Positions 1 through 6,847 of a stretch of 64,000 nt of DNA are shown here, piece after piece. Both the position numbers and the translations under genes were made by a program. The stretch is from Elusimicrobiota bacterium (lineage in GTDB: Bacteria > Elusimicrobiota > Elusimicrobia > 2-02-FULL-39-32), in the NCBI GenBank assembly GCA_016180425.1, contig JACPBF010000007.1, forward strand, positions 1 to 64,000, given 5' to 3'. Under the pieces are notes generated by a model. The model was not told the DNA's origin, ran no database searches, and saw nothing but the letters and a program-made list of their open reading frames with translations. How positions within the stretch are numbered: the first letter of the stretch is position 1; every line of letters begins with the position of its first letter.

Positions 1-611
1 GCTGCTGATGAGATCACCATCAATGACTTGTGGAGGGAAATAAGGAATGGATTTTGCCTGAGCCTTAGCTTGTTCAATGACTCTGCTTTTTGGTTGAGGT
101 AATTTCCAGTAGAATATCTCTCCTCCAACCCCTCCACCAAAAAGAGTGGTTCCATCTTTGGACCATGTGAAGTCATACACAGTTTGAGTAATGCCAGTCA
201 GACGAGTTCCCTGCGTATTCACTATATTTCCTTCTTTGTAATTCCAGTAGAATATCTCTCCATCAAGCCCTCTACTAAAAAGAGTAGTCCCATCGAAGGA
301 CCAGGTGAAGTCATACACAGCTTGAGTAATGCCAGTCAGACGAGTTCCCCGCTTATTCACTATATTTCCTTTTTCGTACTTCCAGTAGAATATCTCTCCT
401 TCATCCCCTCTACTAAAAAGAGTAGTCCCATCGAATGACCAGGTGAAGTCATACACATCTTTAGTAATGCCAGTCAGACGAGTTCCCTGATTATTCACTA
501 TATTTCCTTTTTCGTACTTCCAGTAGAATATCTCTCCTCCCTCCCCTCTACTAAAAAGAGTAGTCCCATCGAAGGACCAGGTGAAGCCATGCACAGTTTG
601 AGTAGCGCCAG
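1..611 (-). pseudogene. Downstream part of the interrupted beta-propeller gene (out of frame, runs off window)
   Basis: The minus strand stays open from about position 611 to the window edge, in a different frame from the upstream gene. It encodes four more copies of the same 46-residue repeat (core FTWSxDGTTLF followed by GEIFYWKY), then a non-repeat stretch beginning LPQPKSRVIEQ that leaves the window. There is no start codon context of its own, so I read it as the severed C-terminal part of the gene that stops at 612. Whether the break is real or an assembly error in the repeats cannot be decided from one sequence. The true 3' end lies outside the window. Confidence 0.8.
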
Positions 612-1259
612 TCAATAGAATATCTCTCCATCAGTCCCTCTACTAAAAAGAGTAGTCCCATCGAAGGACCAGGTGAAGTCATTCACATCTTTAGCAGGGC
701 CAGTCAGAGGAGTTCCTTTCTTATTCACTATATTTCCTTCTTCGTACTTCCAATAGAATATCTCTCCATCAGTCCCTCCTATAAAAAGAGTAGTCCCATC
801 GCTGGACCATGTGAAGCCCTTCACACTTTGAGTAGCGCCAGTCAGAGGAGTTCCCTGCTTATTTACGATCTTTCCATCTTCGTACTTCCAGTAGAATATC
901 TCTCCACCATCCCCTCTACTAAAAAGAGTAGTCCCATCCTTGGACCAGGTGAAGTCCAACACAGCTTTAGTAGTGCCAGTCAAAGGAGTTCCCTGATTAT
1001 TCACGATCTTTCCATCTTCGTACTTCCAGTAGAATATCTCTCCTTTATCCCCTCCTATAAAAAGAGTAGTCCCATCCTTGGACCAGGTGAAGCCCCACAC
1101 AGGTTGAGTAGTGCCAGTCAGACGAGTTCCTTTCTTATTCACTATTTTTCCATCTTCGTACTTCCAGTAGAATATCTCTCCACCATCCCCTCTACTAAAA
1201 AGAGTAGTCCCATCCCTAGACCATGTGAAGCCAAACACATATTGAGTAGGTCCTAGAAG
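100..1259 (-). repeat. 138-bp tandem coding repeat, nine units (beta-propeller)
   Basis: Nine consecutive units of 46 codons can be counted in the direction of the gene, each of the form LTGxTxxVxxFTW, SxDGTTLF, GEIFYWKY, then GxIVNxxGT. Unit 5 is only 92 bp because 46 bp are missing, which causes the frameshift; the last unit lacks its end. High nucleotide identity between units suggests recent expansion or homogenisation. The pattern resembles WD40/PQQ-like propeller blades, but I cannot assign the exact family. The same repeats produce long spurious frames on the plus strand. Confidence 0.9.
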
Positions 1260-3518
1260 CTGTTCTCCAATTTCCCAATCCCTCTCTACCCACTCTTTTT
1301 TGGTGAGTTCCTGTATCTCTTTCTCTACAAACTCCCTTCCTCCCTCCCAGTCACCTATTCTGTACTCTGCGCGGATGATCTCCCCTAACTCTTCATCTGG
1401 ATATTTCTGAATCGCCTCTATAATTCTCTCTAACACTCTCAAGGACATCTTTCTCCATACCTTGCCACTGGTGTTAATCCTCTCTTGCATCTCCACTAAC
1501 TCTATAATGAACTCTTCTGGCACTTTTCCATTGCTTGTTCTTTTTAAGAATTCTACTCTCTTTTCTTTAGATAATTCTTTTACCTCTAAGATCGCGCCAA
1601 ACCGATCTTCAAAGTCTTCTCCTAACTCATATCCGCCATAAGGTTCTTTTGCCTCAACCTCTAAGATCGCGCCAAACCGATCTTCAAAGTCTTCTCCTAA
1701 CTCATATCCGCCATAAGGTTCTTTTGCCTCATTCATGGTACCTATGATTTGAAACCCTTCCCCTCTTTTTACTCTTTGCCCATCTGGCAACTCGATCTCT
1801 TTACTTTGCATCAAATCATTTAATATGGCTCTAGCTCCGGGTCTAGTTTTAGTGACTTCATCAATGATAATGATTTTTCCTTCTTTATAGGCTTTTACAA
1901 TCTGGCTATATTCCCAGATAGTTAAACTTTTTTCTAATCCTCTCCAAGCCACTAGATCTTGTCCTTCTATCTCTTCACTCAGAGACATCACTATCGGCTC
2001 TTCTCCCATTAACTCTCCATAGACTAGAGCTAACCAATCTTTTCCTACCCCTGCTTCCCCTACTAATAAAACATGCTCGCGTAAAGCGCGTGCCCTTAAC
2101 ACCTCTTTGATGATGTCTAAACCTTCATCTGTCCATTTTTGGATAGCATTGTATTCACTTGGGTTTTTAGGAGCTTCACTCAGTTTAAACTCCACATCTC
2201 CATCCATAACGATCCAGTAGTTCTGTCCCTTTTTTCTAAAATATTCTACTCTTCCTCTAATTCCTAGCTGACTCATTCTTCTCTCTTCCATAGATTTTGA
2301 AATTTGAGCAGAGGGCAGTCTCCCTAAAATTTCATCCTTAGCCTCTTCTCCATAGATATGAGCTATCGCTTCTAATGTAGATTCTTTCTCGGTTTCAGCC
2401 ATAGATAAAATAAAAGATTTGGTTCTTTCGATCGCGCTTTTTTCAGGAGCCATGGGATTGTTCCAGTGGTAAAGTTCATGGTCTAACCCAACCATTGCCA
2501 ACTCATTATAGTCCAATGCGCTTGAATCCAGATACAGAATCCCTTTATTTAAATCCATAGAGCCAAGAGGTCCATATCCTTCTGCTATCACAATGCGAAA
2601 ATCACGGCTTTGAGGGTAATTCTTTAGAACTTCCTGTAAAACACTATTTAAATTTCTTTCTTTTTCAGAACTTAGCTCCTCTCCCCACTCATGGTCTTCT
2701 GAAACTCTAGTGATAGTCCATTGCGCTTTGCCGATTCCAAAACCTAGAACTTTTTCCTTTTCTTTTCTAATGTTCCAACTCCCAATGTATCGAACCGTTA
2801 CGCCAAACTCATTTCGTTTCTGTAGAACATGAGTCATTTCACTGCGGCTCTTAAGATAAGATTGTGCGGTTATGTTTGTTTTTATCCAAGAGCGCATCTG
2901 CCAGAAAGAATATTTGGTTAAACCACAGGTGAGAATTTGGCTAAAGGTTCGCACCTGTTTTTTCCAATTTGGATGAAGTTTAAACCCTGATTCCCCTAGA
3001 ACAATAGGGATGGAAACGCTAATCAGTAACAAGAGAATTTTTAAAGAGAAAGAGTCTAAAGTAAGATGAGAGTCCGCAAGGTAAGAGAATGTGAGGTATG
3101 CAACTATAGAAATGGATTCGTATAACACTTGGCTGATCTCTAGGGAATGCGTAATTTTAATAGAGCTGAATTTAAACAAGGTTTGTTTGGTAAGGGTTAG
3201 AATCTGTTGGAAACTCTGTTGTGTGATTTCATATTTTTTTTGTAAAAGGTTGCGTAGAAGCAAGGCTTCTTTTTCTTCTTTGTTTCCCCTGAACGCATTA
3301 ATCGTATCGCGAAACTTGGCTTTTTCAAGGGGGGAGGCTTCTTCCATGCTCTGGAGTCTGGCTCTTAAATGATAAGAAGAACTATTTTGTAAGGATTCAA
3401 ATTTTTTTCCTTGCGCATAAGCAGGGGCAAGCGCTGAAAATAAAAAGAGCCCTGCCAGAACAAGGCAGCTCTTTTGTTTCATAGTTGAACTTTCTATTTT
3501 ATTCCAGAAATGAATCAT
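612..3518 (-). CDS. Signal-bearing multidomain protein: HELYH metalloprotease-like, MoxR/AAA_5 ATPase, beta-propeller (frameshifted)
   Basis: I chose the ATG at 3518, giving 968 residues, because the resulting N-terminus MIHFW...AYAQG matches that of the giant gene at 55789; the frame is open further upstream to 3692, but that would place the start above the predicted promoter. Order of parts: signal peptide (1-37), one or two hydrophobic segments (about 131-176), a zinc-protease-like HELYH (347-351), an AAA+ module with Walker A GEAGVGKD (487-494), Walker B IIIIDE and sensor GTMNE, then tandem propeller repeats from about 754. The AAA+ part looks like the MoxR/dynein-related AAA_5 group. Oddities: Asp replaces the usual Ser/Thr after the Walker A lysine, 25 residues are exactly duplicated after sensor 1, and the frame ends within repeat 5 because of a 46-bp deletion. 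Substrate unknown. An AAA+ ATPase needs cytoplasmic ATP, so topology behind an export signal is unclear. Confidence 0.75.
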   Translation of the reverse strand: MIHFWNKIESSTMKQKSCLVLAGLFLFSALAPAYAQGKKFESLQNSSSYHLRARLQSMEEASPLEKAKFRDTINAFRGNKEEKEALLLRNLLQKKYEITQQSFQQILTLTKQTLFKFSSIKITHSLEISQVLYESISIVAYLTFSYLADSHLTLDSFSLKILLLLISVSIPIVLGESGFKLHPNWKKQVRTFSQILTCGLTKYSFWQMRSWIKTNITAQSYLKSRSEMTHVLQKRNEFGVTVRYIGSWNIRKEKEKVLGFGIGKAQWTITRVSEDHEWGEELSSEKERNLNSVLQEVLKNYPQSRDFRIVIAEGYGPLGSMDLNKGILYLDSSALDYNELAMVGLDHELYHWNNPMAPEKSAIERTKSFILSMAETEKESTLEAIAHIYGEEAKDEILGRLPSAQISKSMEERRMSQLGIRGRVEYFRKKGQNYWIVMDGDVEFKLSEAPKNPSEYNAIQKWTDEGLDIIKEVLRARALREHVLLVGEAGVGKDWLALVYGELMGEEPIVMSLSEEIEGQDLVAWRGLEKSLTIWEYSQIVKAYKEGKIIIIDEVTKTRPGARAILNDLMQSKEIELPDGQRVKRGEGFQIIGTMNEAKEPYGGYELGEDFEDRFGAILEVEAKEPYGGYELGEDFEDRFGAILEVKELSKEKRVEFLKRTSNGKVPEEFIIELVEMQERINTSGKVWRKMSLRVLERIIEAIQKYPDEELGEIIRAEYRIGDWEGGREFVEKEIQELTKKEWVERDWEIGEQLLGPTQYVFGFTWSRDGTTLFSRGDGGEIFYWKYEDGKIVNKKGTRLTGTTQPVWGFTWSKDGTTLFIGGDKGEIFYWKYEDGKIVNNQGTPLTGTTKAVLDFTWSKDGTTLFSRGDGGEIFYWKYEDGKIVNKQGTPLTGATQSVKGFTWSSDGTTLFIGGTDGEIFYWKYEEGNIVNKKGTPLTGPAKDVNDFTWSFDGTTLFSRGTDGEIFY
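1582..1731 (-). repeat. Exact 75-bp tandem duplication inside the AAA+ domain
   Basis: Bases 1582-1656 and 1657-1731 are identical. In the protein the 25-residue block EAKEPYGGYELGEDF... ending in GAILEV occurs twice back to back, just after the sensor-1 motif GTMNE. The length is a multiple of three, so the frame is kept. Related ATPases have only one copy here, so the second would be an insertion next to the DRF (arginine-finger-like) region. Confidence 0.95.
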
Positions 3519-3544
3519 CATATTTTTGTTATAAACGCATGTTT

Positions 3545-3556
3545 GGTACACGTACC
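3545..3556. promoter_or_regulatory. Inverted repeat GGTAC-AC-GTACC at the predicted transcription start
   Basis: A perfect dyad of 5 bp arms with a 2-bp spacer sits directly downstream of the -10-like box of the minus-strand gene. Further CGTAC-type sequences occur at 3620-3625 and as the palindrome GTACGCGTAC at 3644-3653. The cluster could be an operator, but no protein can be named. Confidence 0.3.
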
Positions 3557-3614
3557 TAAAGTATGGAAGGAGAACCCACAACTTTTCTTCAACGATTTGT
3601 AACAATTTTGTGAC
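3557..3614 (-). promoter_or_regulatory. Promoter with two 11-bp direct repeats, same design as the giant gene's
   Basis: Read on the minus strand: GTCACAAAATT (3614-3604), GTTACAAATCG (3603-3593), TTGAAGA (3592-3586), 21 bp, then ATACTTTA (3564-3557), whose CATACT is a plausible -10. Two direct repeats of 11 bp, one helical turn apart, are typical of sites for OmpR/PhoB-type regulators. The ATG chosen for the gene is 38 nt beyond the ATACTTTA box. The same sequence elements in the same order lie at 55682-55738. The transcription start is inferred. Confidence 0.65.
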
Positions 3615-3724
3615 TTTTTGCGTACCCCTCTGGGCACGCAGCAGTACGCGTACGGAAGCTATAGCTAAAATCAGTTGGATGAAAGGAGCCAACTTGAGAC
3701 AAAACCTGCAAGTCTGTTAGTGAG

Positions 3725-3789
3725 GGACTGGATTAAAGGGAGTAATCTTTTTAGTCTAAGCAGTCCGACAAATTCCGCAATAGGCGGAA
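3725..3789 (+). other. Nested hairpins, possible structured RNA
   Basis: GGACTG (3725-3730) pairs with CAGTCC (3761-3766); inside it GATTA (3731-3735) pairs with TAATC (3743-3747). A further hairpin follows at once, TTCCGC (3773-3778) with GCGGAA (3784-3789) around the loop AATAG. Three perfect stems in 65 bases is more than expected in AT-rich spacer DNA. I could not match it to a known riboswitch; the next plus-strand gene, mgtE, starts about 390 bases further on. Confidence 0.3.
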
Positions 3790-3843
3790 GACACGAAAGA
3801 GCGGGTCGTAATCAGAGTAATGCAAAGAAAAAGGATGAAGCGC

Positions 3844-3939
3844 CTAAGAAATAATCGCAGAAATAGCGGCTGCCATTCCCAAATTTGAAAACATCATTCC
3901 AGCAGTCATGGCAAGAGAAGAAAGTGTAACACGTTTCAC
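3844..3939 (-). CDS. Possible tiny ORF (31 aa, GTG start), signal-peptide-like
   Basis: The frame reads VKRVTLSSLAMTAGMMFSNL and continues GMAAAISAIIS before TAG. Two basic residues, a hydrophobic core and a small-residue end look like an export signal without a mature protein. There is no recognisable ribosome binding site, and an alternative ATG lies ten codons in. It may be a secreted micro-peptide, the stump of a decayed gene, or chance. Confidence 0.18.
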   Translation of the reverse strand: MKRVTLSSLAMTAGMMFSNLGMAAAISAIIS

Positions 3940-4038
3940 GGGAGGTTAAAAAAGCAAGGGAAGCTCAGAAAGAGTTGGAAGCGAACTTGTGATTCCCAAA
4001 GAGTCTTTTTTCAACTTCTTTGTGCGGAATTCCTTTTA

Positions 4039-4066
4039 TTGGGTTATTTGTAAGTGAGGATATAAA
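4039..4066 (+). promoter_or_regulatory. Candidate promoter for mgtE
   Basis: TTGGGT (4039-4044), 16-bp spacer, TATAAA (4061-4066). This would give a leader of roughly 105 nt before the mgtE ATG. The -35 match is moderate. Confidence 0.35.
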
Positions 4067-4180
4067 TATGCTAAAAATGTGTGATTCAAATTAAAAAAAG
4101 ATATATTTTAGTTCAAGATGAAACATTACATCAGGAAAAACGAAATAAAAATATAGAACTATCGGACAAAAATAAAATTT

Positions 4181-5581
4181 ATGCCAGAACCGCATCCAAT
4201 AGAAATTTTTATTCCAGAAATAAGGATGCTCATCCAAAACAAAAAGTTTGATGAGCTTAGAAACCTGCTTTCTGAAATTAACCCCATAGATATCGCGGAC
4301 GGGCTTTCCCGTTTCCCTCAGGAACACCAGCTTTTAATTTTTAAATTGTTAGGGTTTGGCCGTTCTATTGAAGTTTTTGAGGAATTAGATATGTCTGAAC
4401 AGCAATATCTGATTCAGCATTTGGAAGATCAAACCATTGCTCCGCTATTAGAAGGTATTCCTACAGATGTTGCAGCCAAACTCTTTAAAAAACTTCCAGA
4501 AAGATTTGTGAAGAAAATGTCCACACTGATGAAAAAGGAAAAAATAGAAGTGGTTCAAAACGTACTAGAGTATCCTCCTACGAGCGCAGGGGCTCTTATG
4601 CAAACAGAGTATATTGTTTTAACAGTAGATATGACTGCTCGCTCTAGCATTGAACGGCTGCAGGCCAGCCTGCGCGTGCGTAAGAATATGCTTATTCATA
4701 CGCTTTATGTGATAGGCAGCAATGGAAAATTATTAGGGGGAATTACAGTTAATACTTTAATTGCAGCTCCGCCGGATATTAAGGTTAGAGACATCATGTC
4801 TCCTGTCAGCTTGCTTAAAATTTCAGCTAAAATGGATAAGGAAGAGGCTGCAAAGGTTTTTTCTCGTTATAAACTTATTTCCGCGCCTGTGGTGGATGAA
4901 GAAAATCGTTTGGTGGGGATTTTAACTGTGGATGATATGGTGGAAGTTATTCAAAATGCGGACACAGAAGATATTCAGCGTTTAGGAGGCGTGGAGGTTT
5001 TAGATGAGCCTTATTTTAAGGTTCCATTTTTTAAGATGATCCAAAAACGAGGAACATGGTTAAGCGTTCTTTTTATTGGAGAAATGTTGACCGCTACTGC
5101 TATTGGTTTTTTTGAAAAAGAGATTGCAAAAGCAGTTGTTTTGGTTCTTTTTATTCCTTTGATTATCAGTAGTGGCGGGAATTCAGGCTCCCAAGCAGCT
5201 ACCTTAGTGGTAAGAGCCATGGCATTGAAAGAAATTTCATTTGGGGATTGGTGGAAGGTTTTAAGAAGGGAGTTCGCTTCCGGACTTGCTTTGGGCTCTA
5301 TTTTAGGAGTTTTTGGTTTTTTAAGGATATTTTTATGGTCTCAATTTACAAATATCTATGGCCCGCATTACTTTCTTGTGGCCTTAACTGTGAGCATTGC
5401 TTTGCTATTTGTGGTTTTATGGGGAACACTTTCCGGATCGCTGCTGCCAATTATGTTACGCAGGTTAAGATTAGACCCTGCGGTAGCTTCAGCGCCTTTT
5501 GTCGCTACTTTGGTGGATGTAACTGGTTTAATTATCTATTTTACAGTTGGTCTTTTTCTGCTTCAAGGCACTTTACTTTAA
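4181..5581 (+). CDS. mgtE: Magnesium transporter MgtE
   Basis: The 466-residue product has the full MgtE layout. An N-terminal helical domain (about 1-130) is followed by the SAGALMQTEY entry to a pair of CBS domains (about 140-260), which in this family sense cytoplasmic Mg2+ and close the pore. A connecting helix with RLGGVE leads to five membrane segments (about 285-465). The pore signature GGNSGSQAATL and the C-terminal RLDPAVASAPF...DVTG segment, holding the conserved Asp of the ion site, are present. It is an inner-membrane Mg2+ channel/transporter acting as a dimer. The gene stands alone after a long spacer and is followed 30 bp later by argD. No clear Shine-Dalgarno sequence precedes the ATG. 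Confidence 0.95.
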   Translation: MPEPHPIEIFIPEIRMLIQNKKFDELRNLLSEINPIDIADGLSRFPQEHQLLIFKLLGFGRSIEVFEELDMSEQQYLIQHLEDQTIAPLLEGIPTDVAAKLFKKLPERFVKKMSTLMKKEKIEVVQNVLEYPPTSAGALMQTEYIVLTVDMTARSSIERLQASLRVRKNMLIHTLYVIGSNGKLLGGITVNTLIAAPPDIKVRDIMSPVSLLKISAKMDKEEAAKVFSRYKLISAPVVDEENRLVGILTVDDMVEVIQNADTEDIQRLGGVEVLDEPYFKVPFFKMIQKRGTWLSVLFIGEMLTATAIGFFEKEIAKAVVLVLFIPLIISSGGNSGSQAATLVVRAMALKEISFGDWWKVLRREFASGLALGSILGVFGFLRIFLWSQFTNIYGPHYFLVALTVSIALLFVVLWGTLSGSLLPIMLRRLRLDPAVASAPFVATLVDVTGLIIYFTVGLFLLQGTLL

Positions 5582-5611
5582 GTTTATTAAGAAAAATTTT
5601 ACAATAGCTTC

Positions 5612-6790
5612 ATGGATTATTTTAAGGAAGAAGAAAATTCTATTTTTCAAACCTATCGCAGGCAACCGCTCTTGTTAGTTAAAGGCAAGGGCTCTTATGT
5701 TTGGGATCACAAAGGAAAAAAATATCTTGATTTTTTTTCCGGTTTGGGGGTCAATAATTTAGGACATTGTTTCCCAAGCGTGGTTCATGCTATCTCTGCA
5801 CAAGCCAAAACACTCATGCATACCTCTAATTTGTACTATACGCTCCCGCAAATTGAATGCGCCAAAGAATTAGTCAAAAGGACTTTTTCAGGCAAGGTTT
5901 TTTTCTCTAACTCCGGGGCAGAAGCAAATGAATGCGCCATAAAACTAGCGAGGAGATGGGGTCAAAAGAATGGAGATCGCAGATTTGAAATCATTACTTT
6001 TCAGAATTCGTTTCATGGCAGAACCATGGCTACCCTTTCTTTGACAGGCCAAGAAAAATTTCAAAAAGGGTTTGATCCTCTTTTAGAAAAAGTTGTCTAT
6101 GCAAAATTTAATGATCCAGACTCTGTGCAAAAAATGGTTACTAAGGATACCTGCGCCATTTTTGTGGAACCAGTTCAGGGAGAAGGAGGGGTGAACCCTG
6201 CTGCAAAAAGTTTTCTAGAGTTTTTAAGAAAAGTTTGTAATGATCATGATCTGCTTTTAGTCTTTGATGAGGTGCAGTGCGGAATGGGAAGATCTGGACA
6301 TCTCTTTTTTTATCAATATTTTGGCATAGAACCTGATATTTTAACCATGGCAAAAGCTTTAGGCGGTGGTCTGCCCATTGGATGCACTTTAGCAAAAGAA
6401 GAGATTGCTTTACTGTTGAACAAGGGAGATCATGCTTCAACCTTTGGAGGTAACCCTGTAGTTTGCAGCGCAGCAATCCAGGTTTTGAGAGAGTTAAACC
6501 AGAAACGGCTAGACTCTGTAAAAGAAAAAAGCAAAATTTTAATTGAAGGTTTGGAAAAATTAAAAAAACAATTTCCTGCTTTAATTGCAGAGGTCAGAGG
6601 GATGGGTCTCATGCTAGCTTTAGAGTTAAAGATTGAGGGGGATCAGTTAGTGGAACGCGCAAGAGAGAAAGGTCTTTTAATTAATTGTACCCAAGGAAAA
6701 GTTTTAAGATTTTTACCGCCTCTAATTATTACTCCGGTTGAGATTAAAAGCGCGCTCATAAAGTTAGAAAAATGCTTCAAGAATTATTAA
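5612..6790 (+). CDS. argD: Acetylornithine aminotransferase (class III, PLP)
   Basis: This 392-residue enzyme of the ArgD/ornithine aminotransferase family uses pyridoxal phosphate to convert N-acetylglutamate semialdehyde and glutamate to N-acetylornithine and 2-oxoglutarate. Visible motifs: SNSGAEANE (99-107, cofactor phosphate site), FHGRTMATLS, FDEVQCGMGR (cofactor Asp219), and the Schiff-base lysine in MAKALGGG (Lys248). Length fits ArgD. No other arginine-synthesis gene is close. The next gene is proA, so an ornithine aminotransferase or succinylornithine role cannot be excluded, since these enzymes differ little in sequence. Confidence 0.85.
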   Translation: MDYFKEEENSIFQTYRRQPLLLVKGKGSYVWDHKGKKYLDFFSGLGVNNLGHCFPSVVHAISAQAKTLMHTSNLYYTLPQIECAKELVKRTFSGKVFFSNSGAEANECAIKLARRWGQKNGDRRFEIITFQNSFHGRTMATLSLTGQEKFQKGFDPLLEKVVYAKFNDPDSVQKMVTKDTCAIFVEPVQGEGGVNPAAKSFLEFLRKVCNDHDLLLVFDEVQCGMGRSGHLFFYQYFGIEPDILTMAKALGGGLPIGCTLAKEEIALLLNKGDHASTFGGNPVVCSAAIQVLRELNQKRLDSVKEKSKILIEGLEKLKKQFPALIAEVRGMGLMLALELKIEGDQLVERAREKGLLINCTQGKVLRFLPPLIITPVEIKSALIKLEKCFKNY

Positions 6791-6847
6791 ACCTTAAATA
6801 TTGGCTATGTGAATGTCAAGTCAATACGGGTTGAATGAGGTTTTAGC

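Larger units (their letters stand above)
3615..4038. other. Gene-poor intergenic stretch
   Basis: No convincing gene is seen between the divergent left-edge gene and mgtE. The stretch holds the GTACGCGTAC palindrome, a set of hairpins (3725-3789), a short minus-strand frame resembling a signal peptide (3844-3939), and on the plus strand a 20-codon frame without a start codon (3930-3992) that reads like the end of a charged coiled coil. These look like remnants of decayed genes. No magnesium-sensor (M-box) leader was recognised ahead of mgtE. Confidence 0.5.

Noticed and set aside
184-1256. Long plus-strand frames with repeated SSPI, PVEYLS and ASQTSS motifs
   Set aside because: They are antisense readings of the 138-bp propeller repeats; the minus-strand frame has the structured FTWSxDGTTLF repeat and continues from recognisable domains.
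100-1259. CRISPR-like regular repeats
   Set aside because: The period is 138 bp, the units are contiguous without unique spacers, and the array encodes protein repeats.
3091-3372. Plus-strand 93-codon frame inside the left-edge gene
   Set aside because: Cysteine-rich, low-complexity antisense reading of the signal and helical region; no family resemblance.
3519-3692. Longer N-terminus (start at 3692) for the left-edge gene
   Set aside because: It would place the start upstream of the predicted promoter and bury the signal peptide. The MIHFW start at 3518 matches the giant gene.
3761-3830. Cyclic-di-GMP (GEMM-I) riboswitch
   Set aside because: A segment CAAAT-stem-GACACGAAAG recalls the core, but the tetraloop, receptor and conserved bases do not match.
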